The notes beneath the pieces are model-generated. The model did not search any database. It worked only from the letters and a program-made list of their open reading frames with translations, and was not told the DNA's origin. Source: a virus. Taken from it: DNA of 64,000 nt. Location: positions 98,436-162,435 of the IMG/VR virus record IMGVR_UViG_3300036790_000425. The stretch is one strand, 5' to 3'. Within the stretch, counting starts at the first letter, position 1. Every line of letters begins with the position of its first letter. Positions 35,455 through 41,654 of this stretch are shown here, piece after piece. The position numbers were made by a program, and so were the translations under genes.

Positions 35455-35513
35455 TGGCGAGTGGGGATTCGAACCACCGGGGGCCGTCGCCCTTCCGCTC
35501 CGTGCTCTCGCCA
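35455..35513 (-). pseudogene. D-arm-less tRNA-like element
   Basis: 59 nt with a perfect 7-bp acceptor stem (TGGCGAG/CTCGCCA) and a TTCGAAT T-loop, but only 27 nt between them, too little for both D- and anticodon arms. Either a decayed tRNA or a minimal tRNA-like RNA. Confidence 0.5.
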
Positions 35514-35517
35514 GTCG

Positions 35518-35589
35518 TGCGCCCGAGAGGACTCGAACCTCCATCGCCAGCTCCGCAAGCTGGTGTCCTGTCCGTTGAACGACAGGCGC
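35518..35589 (-). tRNA. tRNA-Arg (GCG)
   Basis: Loop TTGCGGA gives anticodon GCG, rare in bacteria, where ACG normally reads CGN. Acceptor GCGCCTG/CGGGCGC. Confidence 0.9.
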
Positions 35590-35590
35590 G

Positions 35591-35662
35591 TGGTCGCTCC
35601 AGGTGCTGACCCTGGGGCCTCCGCCGTGTCAGGACGGCGCTCTCCCGCTGAGCTAAGCGACC
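35591..35662 (-). tRNA. tRNA-Val (GAC)
   Basis: Loop CTGACAC, acceptor GGTCGCT/AGCGACC. T-loop GTCAGCA non-canonical. Confidence 0.92.
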
Positions 35663-35765
35663 CTGCCCGGAGTCTTCCGCATCCCCGCCCGGTCACCCGG
35701 GCTCTCCGAATCAGCCGGGGCGCCGCGGACGCCCGGTGACTGCCACCCTGTGATGGGGGGACTCG

Positions 35766-35840
35766 CGGTCCAGACGGGATTCGAACCCGCGGTCTCCAGC
35801 TTGACGGGCTGGCGGGGACGGCCGGCTCCCCTACAGGACC
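35766..35840 (-). tRNA. tRNA-Asp (GTC)
   Basis: Loop CCGTCAA with C33. Acceptor has a T6-T67 mismatch. T-arm normal. Confidence 0.85.
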
Positions 35841-35899
35841 TTGGTGACCCTTGCGGGCCGGTGTTACCTTGAAAACTCACTAACGGGAAGGACCGGGCA

Positions 35900-36013
35900 A
35901 TGCGCGACAAGCTTCGCATGACTCTCTACGCCCTGGCCGGAGGCGGCGGCTTCTTCGCCATCGGCGGCATCTTCTACCACACGGTCAAGCCGCTGATCTT
36001 CTATCACACCTGA
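35900..36013 (+). CDS. 37-residue membrane peptide within tRNA array
   Basis: ATG 35900 preceded by GGGAAGG. Sequence starts MRDKLRMTLYALAGGGGFFA and continues with IGGIFYHTVKP, one hydrophobic span of about 20 residues with a basic N-terminus. Encoded opposite to the tRNA genes in a gap of about 220 bases. Possibly a small membrane toxin or regulator; unknown. Confidence 0.62.
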   Translation: MRDKLRMTLYALAGGGGFFAIGGIFYHTVKPLIFYHT

Positions 36014-36030
36014 TCTGTGCTCCCGAGGGC

Positions 36031-36056
36031 GCAGGCCAGTGCTGACCGAGGCCTGC
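36031..36056. other. Short hairpin in tRNA array
   Basis: 7-bp stem GCAGGCC/GGCCTGC with 12-base loop after the small plus-strand ORF. May end that transcript. A 14-base copy of the tRNA-Asn 3' end (CTGTGCTCCCGAGG) precedes it at 36015-36028. Confidence 0.45.
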
Positions 36057-36065
36057 TGGCCTGTG

Positions 36066-36139
36066 CTCCCGAGGAGGGACTCGAACCCCCAACCATCGCC
36101 TTAACAGGGCGCCGCTGCTGCCAATTGAGCTACCCGGGA
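36066..36139 (-). tRNA. tRNA-Asn (GTT)
   Basis: Loop CTGTTAA, acceptor TCCCGGG/CTCGGGA, G73, no CCA. Confidence 0.92.
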
Positions 36140-36178
36140 CCGGGGGCCGGCCACCTGCCAGGCGGCCGGCCTCTTGCG

Positions 36179-36252
36179 TAGCGGGGGCGGGATTCGAACC
36201 CGCGGTCTCCGGATTATGAGCCCGGCGTGCTTCCTAGCTGCACTACCCCGCA
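36179..36252 (-). tRNA. tRNA-Met (CAT), initiator-like
   Basis: Loop CTCATAA. Position 1 pairs T with T72 (mismatch), and the anticodon stem has GGG at 29-31, both reminiscent of initiator tRNA, which has an unpaired 1-72. Confidence 0.85.
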
Positions 36253-36253
36253 G

Positions 36254-36326
36254 TAGCCCCAGCCGGTGCTGACCCGGCGCCTCCGGATTGAAAGTCCGGC
36301 CACCTGACCGTTAGTGAGATGGGGCC
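36254..36326 (-). tRNA. tRNA-Glu (TTC)
   Basis: Loop CTTTCAA, acceptor GGCCCCA/TGGGGCT. T-loop GTCAGCA. One base from the previous tRNA. Confidence 0.92.
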
Positions 36327-36331
36327 TTGCG

Positions 36332-36403
36332 TAGCCTCACGGAGAGTTGAACTCCGCCCTGCTGACTGAGAACCAGCTGTCCTTGCCGCTAGACGATGAG
36401 GCC
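36332..36403 (-). tRNA. tRNA-Glu (CTC)
   Basis: Loop TTCTCAG, acceptor GGCCTCA/TGAGGCT. Confidence 0.92.
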
Positions 36404-36431
36404 ATGAGCCCGGCTTGACCGACCAGGCAGA

Positions 36432-36455
36432 GACCCTGCTGCATGCCGCAGGGTC
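36432..36455. other. Hairpin between tRNAs
   Basis: Perfect 8-bp stem GACCCTGC with 8-base loop; spacer structure or weak terminator. Confidence 0.45.
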
Positions 36456-36485
36456 ACGGGGCCCGTCTGAAGTGGGCCGGTCTCG

Positions 36486-36558
36486 CGCGCCATCAGGGTC
36501 TCGAACCCCGGGCCTGCTGCTTAGAAGGCAGCCGCTCTATCCGCTGAGCTAATGGCGC
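36486..36558 (-). tRNA. tRNA-Arg (TCT)
   Basis: Loop CTTCTAA, acceptor GCGCCAT/ATGGCGC. Confidence 0.94.
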
Positions 36559-36562
36559 AGAG

Positions 36563-36637
36563 TGCCCCCGCCAGGATTTGAACCCGGGACCCTCGCATTA
36601 AAAGTGCGCAACTCTGACCAGGCTGAGTTACAGAGGC
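36563..36637 (-). tRNA. tRNA-Lys (TTT)
   Basis: Loop CTTTTAA, acceptor GCCTCTG/CGGGGGC with wobble pairs. Confidence 0.92.
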
Positions 36638-36638
36638 G

Positions 36639-36713
36639 TGGCGGGGGTGGGACTTGAACCCACGTCCTGCTGCTTATGAGGCAGCCGCTTGTACTCAGCT
36701 CAGCTACCCCGCC
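36639..36713 (-). tRNA. tRNA-Met (CAT), second copy
   Basis: Loop CTCATAA, acceptor GGCGGGG/CCCCGCC fully paired, so elongator Met or an Ile-CAU type. Confidence 0.9.
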
Positions 36714-36783
36714 GGGGAGGCATCGCGGCCCGGTACAGCCGTGTCCCCGGGTGTGACCTGGCTAGGCTGCTCCGCGATGCCAG

Positions 36784-36857
36784 TGGGCCGAGGAGGACTT
36801 GAACCTCCGACCGTTTCCTTATCAGGGAACCGCACCAACCTGCTGTGCTACCGGCCC
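36784..36857 (-). tRNA. tRNA-Ile (GAT)
   Basis: Loop CTGATAA, acceptor GGGCCGG/TCGGCCC. Confidence 0.93.
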
Positions 36858-36893
36858 GTGGTTGAACTGATGCGCCCGGGGAAGCTGGGGCGC

Positions 36894-37055
36894 ATGGTTA
36901 TCATCATTGCCCTTCTTGCCTTCGCGATCGCCGCGCTGATCGCGTTCACCTCGCTGAACGGGATCTCGGTCATCGGCCTCGGCATGGTCGGGCTGTTCTT
37001 CCTCACGCTGCACTTCGTCGTGCCGGAGCGCTATGGCGTGCCCTGGAGGCGGTGA
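36894..37055 (+). CDS. 53-residue two-span membrane protein within tRNA array
   Basis: ATG 36894 (GGGG upstream). Two hydrophobic spans: VIIIALLAFAIAALIAF and GISVIGLGMVGLFFLTLHFV, ending in a basic tail ERYGVPWRR. A longer open frame to the left crosses two tRNA genes and is not coding. Encoded opposite to the tRNAs. Unknown, possibly holin-like in size. Confidence 0.65.
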   Translation: MVIIIALLAFAIAALIAFTSLNGISVIGLGMVGLFFLTLHFVVPERYGVPWRR

Positions 37056-37061
37056 CCTGAG

Positions 37062-37148
37062 AGGCGGGAGTGGGATTCGAACCCACGAGACCGTGAGGCC
37101 TGGCTGTTTTCGAGACAGCTGCACTAATCCGGACTATGCGACCCCGCC
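37062..37148 (-). tRNA. tRNA-Ser (CGA)
   Basis: Class II, 87 nt, loop CTCGAAA, acceptor GGCGGGG/TCCCGCC. Confidence 0.92.
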
Positions 37149-37162
37149 GGAGTTGGATCTTG

Positions 37163-37251
37163 CGGAGGAACCGGGATTCGAACCCGGGAGGGGATCTCTC
37201 CCCTACTGCCTTAGCAGGACAGCGCCATCAGCCAGACTCGGCCATCCCTCC
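37163..37251 (-). tRNA. tRNA-Ser (GCT)
   Basis: Class II with long paired variable arm (AGGGGAGAGATCCCCT), loop CTGCTAA, G73. Confidence 0.93.
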
Positions 37252-37336
37252 AGGTGGCGCCGCGGATTGCCGTCTCCCGCGCCTCTGCACCCGCGTGTCC
37301 TCCTAACGGACTTGGATTCGTATCCAGTGCAGCTTG

Positions 37337-37420
37337 TGTCCCAGGAGGGAGTCGAACCCTCACGCCCTCTCGGGCGCCGCGCTCTGAACGCGGTGCGTCT
37401 ACCTGTTTCACCACCGGGAC
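37337..37420 (-). tRNA. tRNA-Leu (CAG)
   Basis: Class II, variable arm GCCCGAGAGGGC, loop TTCAGAG, acceptor GTCCCGG/CTGGGAC. Confidence 0.93.
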
Positions 37421-37424
37421 AGGT

Positions 37425-37448
37425 CCCGGCCTGAGCAGGCAGGCCGGG
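37425..37448 (-). terminator. Hairpin after rtcB
   Basis: 8-bp stem CCCGGCCT/AGGCCGGG just beyond the rtcB stop, before the next tRNA. Confidence 0.55.
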
Positions 37449-37454
37449 GTCTTG

Positions 37455-38639
37455 CTAGCCCTTGACGCACACCACCTGCTTGATGTGGTGACGGACCTCG
37501 ACCAGGTCCGTCTGCGCCGCGATCACCTCACCGATGTCCTTGTAGGCACCCGGGATCTCATCCAGCACGCCCCGGTCCTTCCGGCACTCGACCCCGTCGG
37601 TCTGGGCCGCCAGGTCGGCCTCGGTGAAGGCCCGCTTCGCCGCGCCGCGCGACATCCGCCGCCCGGCGCCGTGCGAGGCCGAGCACATCGAGTCCCGGCT
37701 GCCGAGCCCGGCCACGATGAAACTGCCGGTGCCCATCGAACCCGGGATGATGCCCAGCTCGCCCAGGCCGGCCCGGATGGCGCCCTTGCGGGTGACCATC
37801 ACCTCAGTGCCGCCCCAGTTCTCCTCCGCCACGTAATTGTGGTGGCAGGAGATCGGCTCGTCCCAGCTGACCGGCCGGCTAAGCGCGGTGTCCAGGGCGC
37901 CCATCGCCAGGCCGAGCATCACCTGGCGGTTGCGCCGGGCGTAGTCCTGGGCCCAGTACAGGTCCCGCCGGTAGGCGTCCATCTCGGGGGTCCCGGTCAG
38001 GAACACCGCCAGGTCCCGGTCCGGCAAGCCGGCATTGTGCGGCAGCGCCCGGGCCGCCTCCATGTGCCGCTCGGCCAGCTCCTTGCCGATGTTTCGCGAG
38101 CCCGAGTGCAGCATCAGCCACACGCGGCCAGCGTCATCGCCACCCTGCTCGGTGCACAGCTCGATGAAGTGGTTCCCTCCGCCGAGCGTGCCCATCTGGC
38201 TGCGGGCCCGGCCGTGCCGGTACTGGACTCCCTCGTGCAGAGCGGCGAAGCCGCCCCAGAACGACTTCCAGGTACCGCCGGTCATCCGGATCGCATGCTC
38301 GTGCGAGCTGAAGCCAACCGGGATGGCCATCTCCAGCTCGATCCGGACCTCGTGCAGGTCATCCGGCAGGTCGCTGGCTGTGAGGTGACTGCGGACTGCT
38401 GTCATCCCGCAGCCGATGTCCACGCCGACCGCCGCCGGGCAGACCGCCTGACGCATCGCGATAACCGAGCCGACGGTGGCGCCCTTGCCGTAGTGAACGT
38501 CCGCCATGACGGCGACCTCGGTGGTCCAGGGGAGGCTCGCCACGTTCCGAAGCTGCTGCTGCGCGGAGGGCTCGATCGTCCAGGGGTCAATCCACACGCG
38601 CACTGGTGCCCGGGTGCCGGGCAGCATCTGGTAAGCCAT
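37455..38639 (-). CDS. rtcB: RtcB-type RNA ligase (RNA repair)
   Basis: 394 residues. All core motifs are present in order: VMADVHYGKGATVG (about 44-57), GVDIGCGM (about 72), GTLGGGNHFIE, LHSGSRNIG, CHHNY, GSMGTGSFIVAG, and CSASHGAGRRMSR containing the His that is guanylylated. The Asp, Cys and His ligands for Mn2+ are intact. RtcB joins RNA 2',3'-cyclic phosphate to 5'-OH ends, for example repairing cleaved tRNAs. Here it sits inside the tRNA array, which fits repair of phage and host tRNAs cut by anticodon-nuclease defences. GGAGGAAA precedes the start. Confidence 0.96.
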   Translation of the reverse strand: MAYQMLPGTRAPVRVWIDPWTIEPSAQQQLRNVASLPWTTEVAVMADVHYGKGATVGSVIAMRQAVCPAAVGVDIGCGMTAVRSHLTASDLPDDLHEVRIELEMAIPVGFSSHEHAIRMTGGTWKSFWGGFAALHEGVQYRHGRARSQMGTLGGGNHFIELCTEQGGDDAGRVWLMLHSGSRNIGKELAERHMEAARALPHNAGLPDRDLAVFLTGTPEMDAYRRDLYWAQDYARRNRQVMLGLAMGALDTALSRPVSWDEPISCHHNYVAEENWGGTEVMVTRKGAIRAGLGELGIIPGSMGTGSFIVAGLGSRDSMCSASHGAGRRMSRGAAKRAFTEADLAAQTDGVECRKDRGVLDEIPGAYKDIGEVIAAQTDLVEVRHHIKQVVCVKG

Positions 38640-38675
38640 CAGGGTTTCCTCCTTTGATGGTCTGAATCAATGACG

Positions 38676-38749
38676 AGCGGATGACCGGGATCGAACCGGC
38701 GACCTCGACGTTGGCAACGTAGCGCTCTAGCCAGCTGAGCTACATCCGC
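38676..38749 (-). tRNA. tRNA-Gly (GCC)
   Basis: Loop TTGCCAA, acceptor GCGGATG/CATCCGC. Starts 4 bases after the end of the RNase P RNA. Confidence 0.94.
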
Positions 38750-38753
38750 ATGT

Positions 38754-39097
38754 GAGCCGGCCTGTAAGCCGGGTTCTGTACCCGCCAGGGGCGGGCGACG
38801 GCCATCCATCTGGGACCGCCATCGCTGACGGCCTCGTGCGGCCTACCAGCCGGCACCGGGCGGGCCGCCCGCCAGCTTCTGGCCTTGCTCCGGGTGGGGC
38901 TTGCCGAGCCGCCCCGGTCACCCGGGACGCTGGTGGTCTCTTACACCACCGTTTCACCCTTACCCCCGAGGGGGCGGTCTGTTCTCTGCGGCGCTTTCCC
39001 GTGGGTCACCCCAGGTTGCCGTTAGCAACCACCCTGCCCTGCGGAGCCCGGACTTTCCTCGGCACCCCGGAAGGTGACGCGGCCGTCCAGCCGGCTC
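38754..39097 (-). ncRNA. rnpB: RNase P RNA, bacterial type A
   Basis: About 344 nt. All universally conserved blocks are present in order: GAGGAAAGTCCGGGCTCC (5' P4 strand), GGGCAGGGTGGTTGC, GGTAAGGGTGAAACGGTG, GTAAGAGACCACCAGC, CACCCGGAGCAAGGCCA, GGTAGGC, AGATGGATG, and ACAGAACCCGGCTTA (3' P4 strand). P1 is formed by GAGCCGGC/GCCGGCTC at the two ends. RNase P RNA cuts 5' leaders from tRNA precursors. It is squeezed between tRNA-Thr (2 bases) and tRNA-Gly (4 bases), so it must be released from the same precursor. No RNase P protein gene is seen in the window. Confidence 0.97.
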
Positions 39098-39099
39098 AG

Positions 39100-39173
39100 A
39101 GCCCCGAATCGGATTCGAACCGATGACCTTCTCCGTACCGAGGAGATGCTCTGCCGGGCTGAGCCATCGGGGC
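39100..39173 (-). tRNA. tRNA-Thr (GGT)
   Basis: Loop TCGGTAC with C33, acceptor GCCCCGA/TCGGGGC. Confidence 0.88.
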
Positions 39174-39192
39174 AGGCCCGGCCGGAGCCGGG

Positions 39193-39408
39193 TCAGGCAG
39201 CGCCGAACCGGTCGAACTCGCCGTTCCGGACGCCGCCGATGAAGGCCTCCCACTCGGAGGCCGTGAAGACCAGGTGCGGCCTGGCCGGGTGCTTGCTGTC
39301 GCGCACGCCGACCTCGCCGCGCGGCAGGCTGGCTACCTCGACGCAGTTGCCGTTGGCGAAGCTGAGTGATGACTTGACCCACTTAACCGGCAGCTCTTTC
39401 ATGGTCAT
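39193..39408 (-). CDS. DUF397 domain protein
   Basis: 71 residues from ATG 39408. KWVKSSLSFANGNCVEVASL, then VRDSKHPARPHLVFTASEWEAFI, is the classic DUF397 pattern of actinobacteria (W-KSS-S---G-CVEVA ... VRDSK ... F---W-AF). These small proteins usually partner Xre-family HTH regulators in Streptomyces, sometimes acting as antitoxin-like or developmental regulators. No HTH partner of that kind is adjacent. TATCAT lies exactly 6 bases upstream of ATG, so it may be leaderless with its own promoter inside the tRNA array. Confidence 0.9.
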   Translation of the reverse strand: MTMKELPVKWVKSSLSFANGNCVEVASLPRGEVGVRDSKHPARPHLVFTASEWEAFIGGVRNGEFDRFGAA

Positions 39409-39428
39409 ACCGGGATGATATCCGTAAG

Positions 39429-39500
39429 CTGAGGGAGCGGGCTTCGATCCCGCGTTGCCCGGGCCAAAACCGAGTGTCCTGCCAGCTAGACGATCCCCCA
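39429..39500 (-). tRNA. tRNA-Gln (TTG)
   Basis: Loop TTTTGGC, acceptor TGGGGGA/TCCCTCA. T-loop ATCGAAG. Confidence 0.9.
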
Positions 39501-39505
39501 CCGCG

Positions 39506-39578
39506 AGCCCCCGGCCGGAACCGAGCCGGCGACCTCCTGATTACAAGTCAGGCGCTCTGCCAGCTGAGCTACGGAGGC
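39506..39578 (-). tRNA. tRNA-Thr (TGT)
   Basis: Loop CTTGTAA, acceptor GCCTCCG/CGGGGGC. T-loop CTCGGTT. Confidence 0.92.
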
Positions 39579-39676
39579 AGGCCCCGGGCCGGGGCACCGC
39601 GCAGGGCGCCCTGGGGTGCCGCGGCACCGGGGGTTGCAGGTGCCCTCGCCTCCGGGCTGCGCGCCTCCCTCGCGGG

Positions 39677-39715
39677 CTGCGCGGCGGGACTCGAACCCGC
39701 GATCTGTCCTGCTCG
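39677..39715 (-). pseudogene. tRNA 3'-half fragment
   Basis: A clean T-arm (GCGGG TTCGAGT CCCGC) without anticodon or D-arm, abutting tRNA-Leu. A recombination remnant. Confidence 0.5.
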
Positions 39716-39801
39716 TGTCCGGGGCGGGACTCGGACCCGCACGCCCTTGGTAGGGCACAGCCACCTCAAGGCTGCGCGTCTGCCATTTCCGCCACCCGGA
39801 C
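39716..39801 (-). tRNA. tRNA-Leu (GAG)
   Basis: Class II, loop TTGAGGT, acceptor GTCCGGG/CCCGGAC. T-loop TCCGAGT (C55). Confidence 0.9.
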
Positions 39802-39802
39802 G

Positions 39803-39876
39803 AGCCCCGACCCAGAATCGAACTGGGGACCTGCTCATTACGAGTGAGCCGCTCTATCCGCCTGAGCTATCGGGGC
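39803..39876 (-). tRNA. tRNA-Thr (CGT)
   Basis: Loop CTCGTAA, acceptor GCCCCGA/TCGGGGC. One base from tRNA-Leu. Confidence 0.94.
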
Positions 39877-39979
39877 AAGATGTGCCAGGCCTCCGCCGTT
39901 GGCGGGCTTCGCATCCTGGCTTGACGGTGGCTGGCCGCCAGGCCGGGACACTCGGAGGGAGCCACCCTCACCTGGGCTG

Positions 39980-40054
39980 CTGACCACCCTGGACTCGAAC
40001 CAGGAAGTGTCCCGGACCAGAACCGGGCGGGTCTGCCATTTCCCCTAGTGGTCA
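39980..40054 (-). tRNA. tRNA-Gln (CTG)
   Basis: Loop TTCTGGT, acceptor TGACCAC/GTGGTCA, G73. Confidence 0.9.
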
Positions 40055-40087
40055 TTGTCGGCGGATTGACGCGCTCCGGCCGGGCGC

Positions 40088-40164
40088 TGGTGGGCGAGGC
40101 GGGAATCGAACCCGCGCCTGTGGCGTTTTTGACGCGCTGCCTCTGCCTGCTGGGCTACTCGCCC
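40088..40164 (-). tRNA. tRNA, anticodon apparently AAA (Phe?), degenerate stem
   Basis: Acceptor GGGCGAG/CTCGCCC, D- and T-arms and encoded CCA are good. The anticodon stem has only three pairs and loop TCAAAAA with C33. Isotype uncertain. Confidence 0.6.
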
Positions 40165-40176
40165 CAGATGATCTGT

Positions 40177-40283
40177 GACCGGCCGCGAGGGGGATACGGC
40201 GCACCCGGTAGCCCGGTAGCCCTATCCGCGCGATGCCCTTCGCGCGAGCCGCTGACTTTCGTACTGACCCCTCGCGGCCGGTC
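40177..40283. ncRNA. Candidate structured RNA
   Basis: A perfect 16-bp outer stem (GACCGGCCGCGAGGGG with its complement at 40268-40283) encloses 75 bases with an inner CGCGCG hairpin and two copies of CGGTAGCC. It lies between tRNA genes. I do not recognise it as a known family. Confidence 0.45.
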
Positions 40284-40390
40284 AGGCTGAAGGTGCGGGT
40301 GCCCGGACCGGCTACCCCTTGTCAGGGTCGGAGGACACGAGCCTCCTGGCCGTCAGCCGGGCGCCTTCCGGAGCTTTCAGGCCGCCCGCT

Positions 40391-40454
40391 AGCCCGGGAC
40401 TGAGAATCCCGTTCCGCTGCTTCCCGAGGGCCCCGGGATTCTCAGTCCCGGGCT
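40391..40454. repeat. Perfect 21-bp inverted repeat
   Basis: Arms 40391-40411 and 40434-40454 are exactly complementary, with a 22-base loop. A very stable hairpin in a gap between tRNAs; could be a terminator, processing site or mobile remnant. Confidence 0.75.
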
Positions 40455-40519
40455 CCGAGGCCAGCACCCTGGCCTGCCCTGCACTCAGTACATTACAGGG
40501 TTTCCAGCTAACGGTCAAG

Positions 40520-40597
40520 TGGTACGCCGCCACGGGCTCGAACCGTGCACCCCCGGATTAAGAGTCCGGTGCTCTACCAGCGATGAGCTAGCGGCGC
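40520..40597 (-). tRNA. tRNA-Lys (CTT)
   Basis: Loop CTCTTAA, acceptor GCGCCGC/GCGGCGT, encoded CCA. Confidence 0.94.
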
Positions 40598-40601
40598 TCA
40601 G

Positions 40602-40674
40602 AGCGGACGACGGGAGTCGAACCCGCAACAACCAGCTTGGAGGGCTGGTACCCGGCCAGTTGGGACTCGTCCGC
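40602..40674 (-). tRNA. tRNA-Gly (TCC)
   Basis: Loop CCTCCAA with C33, acceptor GCGGACG/CGTCCGC. Confidence 0.88.
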
Positions 40675-40844
40675 ATGATGCCCCGCCACCGTGACGCCGT
40701 GGCCGGCAACCCGTTCACGCGCCGGCCCGGAATGCACTTGCGGGCCGGCAGGCATGAGACCAGAGTCGTGCACGACCCTGGCTGGCCCGGGGAGCGTCCT
40801 CCCCGGGGCGGGCTACCGGCTGGTTACGGCCTGCCCGTCATGCC

Positions 40845-40925
40845 ATCGCACAACCCCGGGAATCGAACCCGGCCTACCGGTGCTCCCGGCAGGGCAACCC
40901 ATGCTGCTGCTTTACCCGGGGCGCA
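40845..40925 (-). pseudogene. Degenerate tRNA-like segment
   Basis: Good T-arm (CCGGG TTCGATT CCCGG) but acceptor strands do not pair and no convincing anticodon stem is found. Confidence 0.4.
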
Positions 40926-40998
40926 GGGCCCGGCGGCCGATCGCGTCCGCCAGGATGCGTGATCCCGGGTGCCCGGGCCCGTCGATCGTCAGGCCCAG

Positions 40999-41088
40999 CG
41001 GAGCACCGGGAGTCGAACCCGGGCCATCCCGGCTGGACCGCGCCGTAGCGCGCCAGTCCCGGTCTGCTGACCAGCTCAGTTACTCCTG
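40999..41088 (-). pseudogene. tRNA-like element with extended arm
   Basis: Six-pair acceptor (GGAGTA/TGCTCC), normal T-arm, D-arm CTG/CAG, but in place of a 7-base anticodon loop there is a long hairpin through CTGG...CCAG. Isotype not readable. Confidence 0.4.
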
Positions 41089-41137
41089 CACGCGAGGTGC
41101 CCCTCGCGCTCCAGCATGCTGGTGCGCACCAGCATCG

Positions 41138-41211
41138 TGGTCCCGCCTGGTTTCGGGCCAGGGGCCTCCGGGTCTTCACTCCGGCGCTCTTACCTACTGA
41201 GCTACAGGACC
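41138..41211 (-). tRNA. tRNA-Phe (GAA)
   Basis: Loop GTGAAGA, acceptor GGTCCTG/CGGGACC. T-loop CCCGAAA. Confidence 0.88.
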
Positions 41212-41220
41212 TCGTTCCTG

Positions 41221-41330
41221 GGGAGGCGGCCGGGCTCGGACCCCTCCGTGTGGTTCCCCGCCGGGGGTTCCTCCCCGTGATCTTCAAGTCTGAGGGGCGC
41301 TCTGCCATTGAGCTACCCGGACGGCTAAGC
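41221..41330 (-). pseudogene. Broken tRNA halves
   Basis: A good 5' half (GTCCGGGTAGCTCAATGGCA, GAGC) is followed by unpaired GC-rich sequence and an unrelated 3' half. Acceptor strands do not match. Confidence 0.4.
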
Positions 41331-41332
41331 CC

Positions 41333-41396
41333 AGGCCGGGACTCGAACCCGGATCTCCCCGCGGGCTGCTCTGCCGCCTGAGCTACCCGCCAGGAG
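41333..41396 (-). pseudogene. tRNA-like element with shortened anticodon arm
   Basis: D-arm (TAGCTCAGGCGGCAGAGC) and T-arm (CCGGG TTCGAGT CCCGG) are intact but only about 15 bases separate them and the acceptor is mismatched. Confidence 0.4.
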
Positions 41397-41400
41397 CGAC

Positions 41401-41475
41401 CTGGCGGGGCGGGACTCGAACCCGCGACCTGCCCTGCTGACGGTGGCGTCCTGCCGATTGGACGACTGGCCACCA
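41401..41475 (-). tRNA. tRNA-like, anticodon unclear
   Basis: Acceptor TGGTGGC/CCCGCCA nearly pairs, T-arm is normal, D-arm GTCC/GGAC good. The anticodon stem is weak; frames give CAG or TCA. Probably decaying. Confidence 0.45.
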
Positions 41476-41579
41476 GGGAGTACTCCCCGGCTCCGGGTCT
41501 CCGGCATCAGGGAGCGCTCCCCTCGGCCGTCCTCCCGGACATAAGACCAGGCGGGACTCGAACCCGCATTACCACCAGG

Positions 41580-41654
41580 TCGGGATGGCCAGATTCGAAC
41601 TGGCGACCCCCTGCTCCCGAAGCAGGTGCTCTAGCCAAGCTGAGCCACATCCCG
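41580..41654 (-). tRNA. tRNA-Pro (CGG)
   Basis: Loop TTCGGGA, acceptor CGGGATG/CATCCCG. An extra T-arm fragment abuts its 3' side (41546-41579). Confidence 0.94.

Noticed and set aside
36654-36893. N-terminal extension of the small membrane protein
   Set aside because: It would cross tRNA-Met and tRNA-Ile genes; the internal ATG at 36894 is adequate.
41401-41475. tRNA for selenocysteine or opal suppressor (TCA)
   Set aside because: The TCA reading depends on a mismatched anticodon stem; another frame gives CAG. Decay is simpler.
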